From contig NZ_PXXO01000007.1 in NCBI RefSeq assembly GCF_003011885.1, positions 100,094-164,093 on the forward strand: DNA of 64,000 nucleotides, given 5' to 3'. The notes below the pieces were generated by a model, which saw only the letters and a program-made list of their open reading frames with translations, was not told the origin of the DNA and searched no databases. Source of the DNA: Cyanobium usitatum str. Tous. Lineage in GTDB: Bacteria; Cyanobacteriota; Cyanobacteriia; PCC-6307; Cyanobiaceae. The position numbers and the translations under genes are program-made. This document shows positions 23,722 to 32,075 of the stretch, one piece after another. How positions within the stretch are numbered: position 1 is the first letter of the stretch; every line of letters begins with the position of its first letter.

Positions 23722-24225
23722 TTGGCGACTGTGATCAAAAAACTGCGCCGGCTCTGGCAAGACGCCACCTATCTCGAGCTGATCGATCGCAGCGAGCAAT
23801 CCCTGGCCAAGCTGCTTGGCCTCGTGTTGCTGGTGGTGTTGGTAGCTGGCACCGTGCAGTTAACGATCGGTGTAACCGCGGCTGTGCTCCAGCCCGATAC
23901 GCCCTGGCTCAGCAGCAAGATCAATGCGGTCTTGGGCGATCTGCTCACCCTGCTAATTGCGGTGGAGGTGCTCCAAAACGTGACCTCCTATCTGCGCCGT
24001 CATGTGGTGCAGATCGAGCTGGTGTTGCTCACAGCCATGACCGCTGTAGCTCGCAAGGTGATCGTGCTGCCCCCCGGGGCCGAAAACAAGCCTGAGCTTC
24101 TCGGCGGGCTAGGTATTGCGGTGCTCGCCCTAGCGGCGGCGTTCTGGCTGGTTCGCAGCGTCAACATTCGCCAGCCTCCCGCCAGAACAGGGCCAGCCAT
24201 ACGGTCCCCGGAGCAGGATCCGTAG
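23722..24225 (+). CDS. PsiE-family (phosphate-starvation-inducible) membrane protein
   Basis: The product is 167 residues from TTG, or 164 from GTG 23731 (MIKKLRRLWQD), which looks the better start. Four membrane helices and the block YLRRHVVQIELVLLTAMTAVARKVIVLP match the PsiE-like family. The biochemical role is unknown. The 3' end overlaps the convergent Nif11-cupin gene by 65 nt, which is unusually long for this window. Confidence 0.78.
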   Translation: MATVIKKLRRLWQDATYLELIDRSEQSLAKLLGLVLLVVLVAGTVQLTIGVTAAVLQPDTPWLSSKINAVLGDLLTLLIAVEVLQNVTSYLRRHVVQIELVLLTAMTAVARKVIVLPPGAENKPELLGGLGIAVLALAAAFWLVRSVNIRQPPARTGPAIRSPEQDP

Positions 24226-24691
24226 CGAGCAGCCGGTGCCGCCGGTGGGCTGGAATCAGCAGGCTGTCACCTCGGCAGAGCTCTACAGGCACCGTCTCAC
24301 CGTCTAGCTCAAGCAGGGCGCTGCCTTGGAGCAGGGTTACCCACTCGTGTTCCTCTTGGTCGTACCAAAAACCCTCAGGACTGGCTGCTAGGCAGGAGTG
24401 GATCCGCTCAAGTCGCCAGTTTTTTTGATCCACTAAAACGACACTGATTTCCTGTCCCTCAAGAGGGCAGGGAGTAGTTAATAGATTGGCTTCAGGTTGG
24501 CGGGGGGAATCGGTTTCACCCCAGCGCCGGCCGATCTCGAAGCCCCGGCTGCGGGCTAGTTCCACCACCCCGTGGTGATCACTGCAGTCCCTCAGGGCCT
24601 GGCGCAGGGATGGCTCGGCCTCGCTGAGGGCCACGAAGGCATTCAGCTGGCGTACCTTCTCGAGAAATTGCTGCAATTGGGCTTCAGCCAT
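24161..24691 (-). CDS. Nif11-domain / cupin fusion protein
   Basis: The 176-residue protein starts with a Nif11-like segment (about 1-58: LQQFLEKVRQLNAFVALSEA, ELARSRGFEIG). Nif11 leaders are usually found on peptide precursors or as stand-alone proteins. The rest is a cupin (about 85-172) with EEHEWVTLLQGSALLELDGE and a later LIPAHRRHRLLAT; the ligand set looks like HEW...H. A cupin bound to a leader-type domain is uncommon and suggests sensing or modification of a small molecule rather than export. It overlaps the GNAT gene start by 8 nt. Confidence 0.75.
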   Translation of the reverse strand: MAEAQLQQFLEKVRQLNAFVALSEAEPSLRQALRDCSDHHGVVELARSRGFEIGRRWGETDSPRQPEANLLTTPCPLEGQEISVVLVDQKNWRLERIHSCLAASPEGFWYDQEEHEWVTLLQGSALLELDGETVPVELCRGDSLLIPAHRRHRLLATDPAPGTVWLALFWREAGEC

Positions 24692-25187
24692 CGCGGCCCC
24701 GTTCGTTTTGCTGGCTCAGGTCTTTGATCATCCGCCATCGCTGGAAGGATTCCCCAGCAAATATCACCTTCTCTTCGGCCTCGATCTGCCAGCCGAGCTG
24801 GAGCAAAAGCGGCTTGGAAAGCTGGCTCGCCTCGGTGTGCAACTGGCGGCCCCCCTGTTGCCAGGCGTGGCTTTCAAGGGACTGCAGGATTAGGCGGCCC
24901 CTTCCCTGCCGGGAGGCCCTGCCGCGGCAATAGAGAAGCGATAGCCGTTGCGGCGGATCAAGCACCCCAAAAGCTTCAATAATGTTTTGGTTGTTGGCTG
25001 CGCAGCTGGCTAGGCCATAGCCCCTATGCAGGGCTTCGCGAACAGCATTGCTGGTGTGGGCATGGTTGGCCCATGCCGCAATCTGAGCTTGGCTATAAAG
25101 GCCTTTGGCTTGGCTGATCACGGCGTCGTGATACACCGCTGCTACTTGATCGAGATCGACGGGATGCAGCACCCGCAGGTTTTCCAT
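24684..25187 (-). CDS. GNAT-family N-acetyltransferase
   Basis: The 167-residue protein starts at MENLRVLHPVDLDQ, which matches the usual GNAT N-terminal helix better than the Met 16 codons upstream. The acetyl-CoA loop is RASRQGRGRLILQSLE and the C-terminal strand LHTEASQLSKPLLLQLGWQ is typical of the YafP/ElaA-like subgroup. The acetylated substrate is unknown. It is co-directional with, and overlaps, the Nif11-cupin gene. Confidence 0.78.
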   Translation of the reverse strand: MENLRVLHPVDLDQVAAVYHDAVISQAKGLYSQAQIAAWANHAHTSNAVREALHRGYGLASCAANNQNIIEAFGVLDPPQRLSLLYCRGRASRQGRGRLILQSLESHAWQQGGRQLHTEASQLSKPLLLQLGWQIEAEEKVIFAGESFQRWRMIKDLSQQNERGRDG

Positions 25188-25372
25188 CCCGTTGCTGGGT
25201 TCAGCCTGCTTTCTATCACCGCTGCCAGCCAGCATCGAAATGGGCTGAATGTTTAGGCATTGAATTGCCTGGCAAAGCTTGGCAGCTGCAGTTAATGGTG
25301 TAAATTCTGAATGTAATTCCCAGGGGCAAACCTCTTAAGCCCCGCCAATTCACCCACCAATCCCCTAAATCG

Positions 25373-25738
25373 ATGCTCACAGGATCAGAACTGCTTGCCA
25401 AGGTCAAAGAGCTTGGCGATGTGGGTAAGTCGGAGATCGTCCGGGCCTGCGGCTATGTCTCCAATAAGAAGGACGGCGGAGAGCGCCTTAATTTCACTGC
25501 CTTCTATGAGGCCCTGCTTGAAGCCAAGGGCGTTGAGCTTGGCGGTGCTGGCAAGGTTGGCAAGGGCGGCCGCAAACTCAGCTACATCGCTACCGTGCAA
25601 GGCAATGGCAACCTGCTGATCGGCAAGGCCTATACGGCACTGCTTGATCTCAAGCCCGGCGATGAGTTCGAGATCAAGCTCGGCCGCAAGCAGATCCGCC
25701 TGATTCCCGCCGGTGCCACCGACGAAGACGAAGAGTGA
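25373..25738 (+). CDS. cyAbrB-family transcriptional regulator
   Basis: The 121-residue protein shows the cyanobacterial AbrB pattern: an N-terminal block GKSEIVRACGYVSNKKDGGERLN and a C-terminal AbrB fold. The C-terminal fold includes IGKAYTALLDLKPGDEFEIKLGRKQIRL and an acidic tail. cyAbrB proteins bind DNA broadly and balance carbon and nitrogen metabolism. The gene is single and ends in a strong terminator. An extended -10-like TGGTGTAAATT lies about 70 nt upstream. Confidence 0.92.
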   Translation: MLTGSELLAKVKELGDVGKSEIVRACGYVSNKKDGGERLNFTAFYEALLEAKGVELGGAGKVGKGGRKLSYIATVQGNGNLLIGKAYTALLDLKPGDEFEIKLGRKQIRLIPAGATDEDEE

Positions 25739-25785
25739 TAGCAGCGTCCCCACTGGACCCTGCTTAAGCATCTATTGATTGTTTA

Positions 25786-25810
25786 CCCCGGCTGGTCCGG
25801 GGTTTTTTTT
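25786..25810 (+). terminator. Intrinsic terminator after cyAbrB gene
   Basis: The stem CCCCGG / CCGGGG has loop CTGGT and is followed by eight T residues, a textbook rho-independent terminator 47 nt after the cyAbrB stop codon. Confidence 0.93.
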
Positions 25811-25834
25811 GTCTTGCCGCCCACGACTCTCTGG

Positions 25835-28516
25835 TCAGGCGGCTAGGGCGATCTCACTGCCAAGCTCGACAGCTAGCTCCTGATAGTCATTCGGGTTGCA
25901 GGACAGCAGGATCAGTTGCATGCCGTGGTTGGCCCCTCGGCGCAGCATCTGCTGCAGCGCTTGCAGGCGCTGTTGATCGCTGTTGGTAAAGGCGTCGTCG
26001 AATATCAACGGCAGGCAATCGTCGTAGGCGGGTTGGAGCACCTCCGCAATGGCCAAGCGCAGGGCGGCGGCTAATTGTTCGCGCATGCCTCCACTTAGCT
26101 GCTCGAAGCCAAAGCGGTGTTGGCCCTGCTGAAGTTCGAAATTGCCAAACCCACTTTTGGGGTCAAAGTCCAGGCTTGCCTGGTGCCTGCCGTTTTGCAG
26201 GTAGTGGAGGTAGGGCCCAATGGCCTGCTCCAGCGGTTCGCTGTAGCGCTGGGAGAAATCCTGGCGGGTCTGGTGAAACAGGTTCTGCAACATCTGCAAT
26301 GCCTGGGTTTGGAGCTCCAGCGCCTCCAGATCTGCCTGGGCCGACTCCCAGGCTGCCTGGCGATGTTCCACTAATGCCGTTGGATCATCCGAGCTAAGAG
26401 TGAGGCAGCGTTGCTCGTTTTGGCCGCGGCTGGTGAGCAGGGCGTCTTTCTCGCCATCGAGCAGGCGTAGGCGCTGCTCGATGGCGCCGCCAGCTGGCAG
26501 CTTGTCGAGCAGTTCCTTATCCAGAGCAGACAACTCCGCCTCTTGGATGAGCAGGGCCTGGCGGCTGCTGTTCACCGCATCAGTTAGTTGCTGCGCATCA
26601 CCGTGACTGGCTTGTAGGGCTAGTTGGCGTTCCGCCAAGGTGCTCAGGGAGCCCGTGAGTTGCTCGAGGTTTCGCTCCAGCTCCTGGCTGCTTCGGTGCT
26701 GCTGCTCCAGCTGCTGGCGCCAGCTTGTGCGCTCGGCTTCGGCCTGCTGCTGCTTTTGACTGAGCTCGTTGGCTTGTTGCCGCAGCTCCTCGATCCAGGC
26801 CTCGAGCTCCGCGCGCCCCTGGGGCAGCTCGCCGCTTTCGGCCAGGCGCTGGCGCTGCAATTGAAGGTGTGCCAGCCGGCTGAGCAGGCGCTGACGCCTC
26901 GGCTCAAGGGCGGCGATCTGCTCTTCCAAGCGACTCCAGGGGATGGCGCTGGCCGCTTGGCGCAGGTTGGCCAGCTCGAGCTCCAGGGCCTGGCGCTGCT
27001 GGGCAATCACTTCTGCCGCTTCGCTGTTGGCCACGCCAATTGAGCTCTGCAGCTCGCGCAGGGCCGCACCGCTGTGCTGCAGGGCAGCCGCAGCTTGGGC
27101 GGTCGCCTCCCCTCCCCCAGGGCTGATTTGCAGCCTTACCCCGCAGCCCACCGCCAGCTCGGCGCTGCCATTTAGCTGAACCGTTTCTCCAGGCGATAGG
27201 GGCTGGCCGGCGAGGCTTACGGGCTGATCCGCCTCAATCAAACAGATCGCTGTCGCCATGGCCTGGCTGCGGGCTTCGGCCTGGGCCCATTGCTGTTCGG
27301 CCTGCCGCAGGGCCTTCACAGCGGCGGCATCGATCGGGGCCAGCTGGGCAAGGCTCTGCTTGCACTGTTCCGCCTGGAGCTGGAGCCGCTGAAATTGTTG
27401 TTGATGCTCTAGGAGCTGCTGACCTTCCCGCTCGAGGTTGGCTAGATCGAGCAGTTGCTGGGCCAGCTCTAGACGCTCGACCTGTTGCTGCTGCTGGTTT
27501 TTCAGCTTCTGGCAGGCCTGCTCTGAGCTTTGGCAATTGGCTTCCAAGCTGCGGGATTGCTGTTGCCGGCTGGCGCGTTGCAGCTGCCAGTCCTGCTGCT
27601 GCGCTCCTAGTTCGCCCAGCTGCCGCTGCACCGCTTGCAGCTGCGATAGGGCCTGCTCAAGATTGCTCAGTTGCTGGCGCAGGGGCTCGATCTGGGCTCG
27701 CCGCAGCCGCACCTGGGCCTCCAGCTGGAGAGCTCGCTGCAGCTGCGGTCGCTCCTGGGCTTCGATCAGCTGCAACCTTTGACCTGATTGGCGCAGCTGC
27801 TCCATGGCCGCTTCCAGCTCAGCTTGGAGCGATTGGGCCTGCTGCAGGTTCTGTAGGGCGCTTGAGCAGCGCTGGCGGGCCGCGGCCAGGGGGGAGCCGG
27901 CTTTCACCTTGCCTGTGGCCGTGAACTGCTGGTCGAGCCGGGCCTGCAGCTGCTCGCTTACCAGGCGGTCGAGGGGGGATTCCAGGGCCGCAGCCGCCGC
28001 GCCCCGCTGCTGCAGTTGTTGTACCAGCTGTTCAACGTCGTAGGCCTCGCTGGGGCTGCCCAGCAGGTTGGTGCCGGCCTCCCCCTGGCGCACCCAGAGG
28101 TGGGCCCAGCGCAGCGGCAACTGACTGTGGCGCCTGCCCTCGATTGGCCCATCCACCCCCAGTAGACGGGCCAGCTGCTCCTCCGCCGCCGCCCCCCGCA
28201 GGGCCAGGCCAGCATCGCTGCTGAGCTGGCAGGTGCCACTTGCGCCGGAAAAGCGCTTGCGTAGCTCCCAACGGGCGCCGGCCGCCTCAAAGCCCAGTTC
28301 CACCTCCGGCAGGCCGCTGTGCAGGCGGGAGCGCATTTCGTCTACCGCCCGGCCCGTGGCAGTGGCCTTCAGGAACAGCACCTTGTGCAGGGCCTCCACC
28401 ACCGTGCTCTTGCCCGCCTCATTGGGGCCGCCCAGCAGGGTGAAGCGGGGATCGAACTGGAGCTCGAGCTGCTGGTGCAAGCGCACCTGGCGCAGGGTGG
28501 TGTGGAGCAGGCGCAT
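25835..28516 (-). CDS. SbcC/Rad50-like (YhaN-type) AAA ATPase
   Basis: The 893-residue SMC-like protein has an N-terminal Walker A GGPNEAGKST (about 29-38) and long Gln/Leu-rich coiled coils (about 190-720). The C-terminal head has signature LSGGMREQLAAAL, Walker B-like LPLIFDDAF and a switch LLSCNP. No CxxC zinc hook is seen at the coiled-coil apex, so it resembles YhaN more than canonical SbcC. With the metallophosphatase encoded just upstream (2-nt gap) it should form an end-processing nuclease. Length is normal. Confidence 0.88.
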   Translation of the reverse strand: MRLLHTTLRQVRLHQQLELQFDPRFTLLGGPNEAGKSTVVEALHKVLFLKATATGRAVDEMRSRLHSGLPEVELGFEAAGARWELRKRFSGASGTCQLSSDAGLALRGAAAEEQLARLLGVDGPIEGRRHSQLPLRWAHLWVRQGEAGTNLLGSPSEAYDVEQLVQQLQQRGAAAAALESPLDRLVSEQLQARLDQQFTATGKVKAGSPLAAARQRCSSALQNLQQAQSLQAELEAAMEQLRQSGQRLQLIEAQERPQLQRALQLEAQVRLRRAQIEPLRQQLSNLEQALSQLQAVQRQLGELGAQQQDWQLQRASRQQQSRSLEANCQSSEQACQKLKNQQQQQVERLELAQQLLDLANLEREGQQLLEHQQQFQRLQLQAEQCKQSLAQLAPIDAAAVKALRQAEQQWAQAEARSQAMATAICLIEADQPVSLAGQPLSPGETVQLNGSAELAVGCGVRLQISPGGGEATAQAAAALQHSGAALRELQSSIGVANSEAAEVIAQQRQALELELANLRQAASAIPWSRLEEQIAALEPRRQRLLSRLAHLQLQRQRLAESGELPQGRAELEAWIEELRQQANELSQKQQQAEAERTSWRQQLEQQHRSSQELERNLEQLTGSLSTLAERQLALQASHGDAQQLTDAVNSSRQALLIQEAELSALDKELLDKLPAGGAIEQRLRLLDGEKDALLTSRGQNEQRCLTLSSDDPTALVEHRQAAWESAQADLEALELQTQALQMLQNLFHQTRQDFSQRYSEPLEQAIGPYLHYLQNGRHQASLDFDPKSGFGNFELQQGQHRFGFEQLSGGMREQLAAALRLAIAEVLQPAYDDCLPLIFDDAFTNSDQQRLQALQQMLRRGANHGMQLILLSCNPNDYQELAVELGSEIALAA

Positions 28517-28518
28517 GT

Positions 28519-29718
28519 TTACCCCTGCAACTGGGCCACGGTTTGGTGCAGCTCGCTGAGGGCTAGACGCACCACCGTGGGGTCGGCGTCGCCAGGGGCC
28601 TTAAGACAGCGATGCAGCTCTTGGGCAACCCGGGCAACCAGGGGATCGCCGGGGCGCTGGGTGAGCTCGGCTAGTTCGGCATCTCCGGGCGCCGCTTCAC
28701 AGCGTCCACGCAGCTTCAGGCGCAGCAGCTGGGCATCCAGGCGCTCCAGCAGTTCCGCGTAGCGGCGATGGCCAGCCAGGCTGAGGCTGCCGTCCACCTC
28801 CAGCAGCAGCAGGTCGCTGCCGATGCGCCCGCCGAGCAGAGCATCTAGCTGAACCTCCAGACGCTCGAGGTCGCTGTCCTGCTGCAGCTGGATGCGCAGG
28901 GGATGCCAGCCCAGGTTTCCGGTGGCCAAGGGGCTCACCTGGGGCACCACGCCCCGCCCAAGCTGCACCTGCAACACCTGGCCGCAGCGGTAGTCGGCGC
29001 TGCGGGGAAAGCGATCTGCTTCAGGGGTGCCGCTATACCAAACCTTCTCTGATACCCGTTTGAGGCCGTGCCAGTCGCCTAAGGCCACATAGTCAACATG
29101 CTCCAACCAGGCCCCCTCCAGCCGCAGCCGGTTGCTGGCATCGCCGGGGTTGTCGTCGTCTGGCTCGCCAGCGGCATCAAGGTCGGTGGCACCAAAGCCG
29201 TGAACCGAGCCATGGGCGAGCACCAACCTGGGCTTGTTTTTAGGCAGCTCAGTCCAGTTGAGGCCGTTGAGCCAGCCGCAGGGATCGCTTGCATCAGTGC
29301 GACGCAGGAGCGGACAGGGCAGCACTACCACTCTCTCCAGTTCGATGGGTGTGGCCTCCAGCAACACCTGCAGGTTGGCGGCGCGGCGCCCCTGCTCCGC
29401 CTGGAAATAGGGCGTATGCCACACGCTGCCTGGGGCACCGTGGTCGTGGTTGCCGGGGATCACCAGCACGGCACAAGGGATCGTGCCGATGGCGGCACAC
29501 ACGGCACTCACATCCGCTGCACCAGGCGTGGGTGAGTCGAACAGATCCCCAGCTACCACTACCAAGTCAGCTGCTGTGACGGCGGCGTGGGTTGCGATAC
29601 GGCCGATTGCCTGGAGCCGCACCTTGCGCAGCAGGGCGCGTTTGTCTGGATCGCTGACCCGGGCATAGGGCTTGCCGATCTGCCAGTCGGCGCTGTGCAG
29701 CAGGGTGACGGGTGGCAA
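28519..29718 (-). CDS. SbcD/Mre11-like (YhaO-type) metallophosphoesterase
   Basis: The 399-residue protein carries the five phosphoesterase motifs in order: HSADWQIG (about 8), GDLFDS (57), GNHDHG (90), HGSVHG and GDWHGL. A C-terminal domain for ATPase contact follows. It is the nuclease partner of the SMC-like gene 2 nt downstream and likely processes DNA ends or hairpins. The 5' region abuts a palindrome plus tandem repeat shared with the divergent cytochrome gene. Confidence 0.9.
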   Translation of the reverse strand: MPPVTLLHSADWQIGKPYARVSDPDKRALLRKVRLQAIGRIATHAAVTAADLVVVAGDLFDSPTPGAADVSAVCAAIGTIPCAVLVIPGNHDHGAPGSVWHTPYFQAEQGRRAANLQVLLEATPIELERVVVLPCPLLRRTDASDPCGWLNGLNWTELPKNKPRLVLAHGSVHGFGATDLDAAGEPDDDNPGDASNRLRLEGAWLEHVDYVALGDWHGLKRVSEKVWYSGTPEADRFPRSADYRCGQVLQVQLGRGVVPQVSPLATGNLGWHPLRIQLQQDSDLERLEVQLDALLGGRIGSDLLLLEVDGSLSLAGHRRYAELLERLDAQLLRLKLRGRCEAAPGDAELAELTQRPGDPLVARVAQELHRCLKAPGDADPTVVRLALSELHQTVAQLQG

Positions 29719-29760
29719 GGGGCTAGCCAGGACCCAGGTGGCGGCGTAGGACCCTGTTTA

Positions 29761-29806
29761 GCGCCTGCAGGCGCACACTGGAATCATCGGCACACTGGAA
29801 TCATCA
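29761..29806. repeat. 14-bp palindrome followed by tandem 17-bp direct repeat
   Basis: GCGCCTGCAGGCGC (29761-29774) is a perfect palindrome. It overlaps a direct repeat of GCACACTGGAATCATC(G/A) at 29773-29789 and 29790-29806 (16 of 17 identical). The set lies in the 105-bp gap between sbcD and the divergent cytochrome gene and could be regulatory, or a replication-slippage trace. Confidence 0.75.
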
Positions 29807-29823
29807 ATAGCAAGATTGCCAAG

Positions 29824-30189
29824 ATGCTGCAGAAGTTGTTGCGGGGGTTGGGGTTGGCCAGGTTGAGATGGTTTGCCGTTGTGATGGCGGCGCTGGTAAT
29901 AAGTGCTGGCCCGGTTTGGGCTGCCCCTGCGGCGGATGGGGCTGAGCTGTTTGCCAACCATTGCGCTGGCTGCCACGTAAATGGGGGCAACATCATTCGC
30001 CGCGGCAAAAACTTGCACCTGGCTGCCCTGGAGCGAAATGGCATCGATGGTCCGGAGCGGATCGCCGTAATTGCCGCCGCCGGCCAGGGCCAGATGTCTG
30101 GTTATGCAGCCGTGCTTGGGGAAGGGGGAGCAGAGGCGGTGGCGGGCTACGTGTGGCAGCAGGCCCAGCTGGATTGGCCCAAGGTCTGA
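29824..30189 (+). CDS. Cytochrome c6-like protein
   Basis: The 121-residue precursor has a signal peptide (WFAVVMAALVISAGPVWAAP) and a c-type haem site CAGCH (47-51). Axial Met91 lies in GQMSGY, and family blocks NGGNIIRRGK and EGGAEAVAGYVWQQAQ are present. It fits a c6 or c6B/c6C-like lumenal electron carrier; the c6 subtype cannot be set without an alignment. The N-terminal 13 residues before the hydrophobic core are basic, as expected for thylakoid export. Confidence 0.88.
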   Translation: MLQKLLRGLGLARLRWFAVVMAALVISAGPVWAAPAADGAELFANHCAGCHVNGGNIIRRGKNLHLAALERNGIDGPERIAVIAAAGQGQMSGYAAVLGEGGAEAVAGYVWQQAQLDWPKV

Positions 30190-30196
30190 ACTTGCT

Positions 30197-30463
30197 TCAG
30201 AAGGCCTGGATCCAGGGATACACCTGCACCTCAGTCCAGATGCCATTGCGCCAGTAGACATCTGCCTTAACCAGGGCTTCAACCTTCTCTTTGCTGTCGG
30301 CCTCGTAGATCCCGAACACATGGGTGCTGCCTTCGGTGGGGCCCAGGGTGATCAGGGTGCCGGCGTCCTTAAGGCCCTGCAGTCCGGCCAGGTGCTCTTC
30401 CCGATAGGGGCCGCGTTTTTCGAGGGCGTCATCGCAGTAGGTACCCCAGAGCACGAAGCGCAT
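30197..30463 (-). CDS. YciI-like protein
   Basis: The 88-residue single YCII-domain protein has the typical opening MRFVLWGTYCDDAL and the central GTLITLGPTEG. The conserved FGIYEADSKEKVEALVKADVYWRNGIW block follows. Family members are small dimeric proteins, some with enzyme activity, but this one's role is unknown. It is convergent with the cytochrome gene with 7 nt between stops. Confidence 0.85.
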   Translation of the reverse strand: MRFVLWGTYCDDALEKRGPYREEHLAGLQGLKDAGTLITLGPTEGSTHVFGIYEADSKEKVEALVKADVYWRNGIWTEVQVYPWIQAF

Positions 30464-30561
30464 GGTGTTGGGAGTGATCGGGGCCTGACATTACGGGGTT
30501 ACCGACTTACTGGTTGCCGATCAATGGTGTTAAGACGGGTTCGACAAGTTTCCAAATAAAC

Positions 30562-30819
30562 GTGCTTCGCTCCTGTCTCGTTCTTGCTAGCGCTGCCTTT
30601 TTCGCGGCTCCTGCCCAAGCCAACATGATCAAGCAGATCATCGTCGGCAAATGCTCCAGCGCCATGCAGGATGACTTCAAGAAGGCAGGCAAAACACCAC
30701 CTGCTGGCATGGTCGACGAGACCTGTGGCTGCATTGCCGACGGCTACAGCAAAGGCCAAAGCTTGGATCAAGCCAAGGCGACCTGCGTTAAGCAGTCAAC
30801 TGCCAAATACAACCCTTGA
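30562..30819 (+). CDS. Small secreted cysteine-containing protein
   Basis: The product is about 85 residues from GTG 30562, chosen because it begins directly at the signal peptide (LRSCLVLASAAFFAAPAQA). The mature part has four Cys: GKCSSAM, ETCGCIADG and KATCVKQ, suggesting two disulfides. An upstream TTG in frame would add 16 residues. The function is unknown. Confidence 0.6.
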   Translation: MLRSCLVLASAAFFAAPAQANMIKQIIVGKCSSAMQDDFKKAGKTPPAGMVDETCGCIADGYSKGQSLDQAKATCVKQSTAKYNP

Positions 30820-30830
30820 CCCTTAGGGCT

Positions 30831-32075
30831 GTGAGCGATCCCGCTTACCCCCTACCGGGCCCAAGCCAGCGGTTGGCGAAGGTACTCAGCCCAATTATTC
30901 CTGAGCTGGCGGCCCTAGTGCACCAGACCCCCGGCACCCTGTCGCTGGCCCAGGGAATGGTGGGCTGGGATCCGCCACCGGGCGTAGCGCTTGCCGTGGC
31001 CGAGGCCCTGGCGACCGGGGGGCCAGCGCTGCACCGTTACGGGCCACTCCTGGGTGATCCAGAGCTGCTGGCGGTAATCACCGCCAAGCTCACCAACCAG
31101 AACGACCTCGATCTCATAGGGGCTGAGCTGCTGGTCACAGCCGGCAGCAACATGGCTTTCAACGCGGTAGCACAAGTGATCGCAGCGGGTCCCCCAGGGG
31201 AACCCAGCGAGGTGATCCTGCCTGTGCCCTTTTATTTCAACCACGTGATGGCGGTGCAGCTGGCCGGTGCGGTGCCAGTCCCGGTGCAGGCGGGCCTGAT
31301 ACCCGATCCGGAGCGGCTGGCGGCGGCAATCACCCCGCGCACCAGGGCCATCGTCACCGTGTCGCCAAATAACCCTAGTGGCGTGGTGATTCCGGCCCGG
31401 GTGTTGGCGGCAATCAACCAGCTCTGTGCGTTGCACGGCCTGTTTCACATCAGCGATGAGGCCTACGAGCAGTTCGTTTACGGCGAGGAGCCCCACTGGA
31501 GCGCCGGTTCCCTGCCGGGCAGCGCCGCCCACACCGTGTCGCTGCACTCGCTCTCGAAGGCCTATGGCCTGGCGGGCTGGCGGTTGGGCTACATGGCCGT
31601 ACCGCAGGCGCTGCTGCCTTCCTTGTTGAAGGTGCAGGACACGGTGCTGATCTGTCCGCCCCGACTCACCCAGCACGCCGCCCGTGCCGCCTTAGCTGCC
31701 GGACCGGCCTGGTGCGCGCCCAGGATCGCAGCCCTGGCGAAGCTGCGCCTGCAGCTGCTGGCTGCCGTGGCAGAGCAGCAGGCCCAGGGCTTGCCGGTGC
31801 GCTTGCTGGCCCAGCCAGATGGGGCCTTCTACGCCCTGCTGCAAGTTGCTGTGCCGTTGTCGTTCGATGCGGACACGCTGATGCGGCGGCTGGTGCTCGA
31901 GCACCGGGTGGCGACCCTGAGCGGCGGCAGCTTCGGGCTGGATTCCAACGACGCTGGGCCGGTGTTGCGGCTCAGCTACGGCCTGCTCGACGCTGCGGAT
32001 CTGGCTGAGGCCCTCGATCGGCTGTTCAGCGGCCTACGCCGCCTACTGGCTACAGCTGGCCCCAGCGACCAATAA
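30831..32075 (+). CDS. PLP-dependent aminotransferase class I/II
   Basis: The 414-residue fold-type-I aminotransferase starts at GTG (MSDPAYPLPGP); an upstream TTG overlapping the previous stop is the alternative. Conserved blocks are SLAQGMVGWDPP, TAGSNMAFN, NNPSGV and SDEAYEQFVYG. The PLP lysine lies in SLHSLSKAYGLAGWRLGY. It converts a keto acid and an amino acid; aspartate or aromatic substrates are most likely, but this is not resolved. It overlaps the convergent methyltransferase by 26 nt. Confidence 0.85.
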   Translation: MSDPAYPLPGPSQRLAKVLSPIIPELAALVHQTPGTLSLAQGMVGWDPPPGVALAVAEALATGGPALHRYGPLLGDPELLAVITAKLTNQNDLDLIGAELLVTAGSNMAFNAVAQVIAAGPPGEPSEVILPVPFYFNHVMAVQLAGAVPVPVQAGLIPDPERLAAAITPRTRAIVTVSPNNPSGVVIPARVLAAINQLCALHGLFHISDEAYEQFVYGEEPHWSAGSLPGSAAHTVSLHSLSKAYGLAGWRLGYMAVPQALLPSLLKVQDTVLICPPRLTQHAARAALAAGPAWCAPRIAALAKLRLQLLAAVAEQQAQGLPVRLLAQPDGAFYALLQVAVPLSFDADTLMRRLVLEHRVATLSGGSFGLDSNDAGPVLRLSYGLLDAADLAEALDRLFSGLRRLLATAGPSDQ

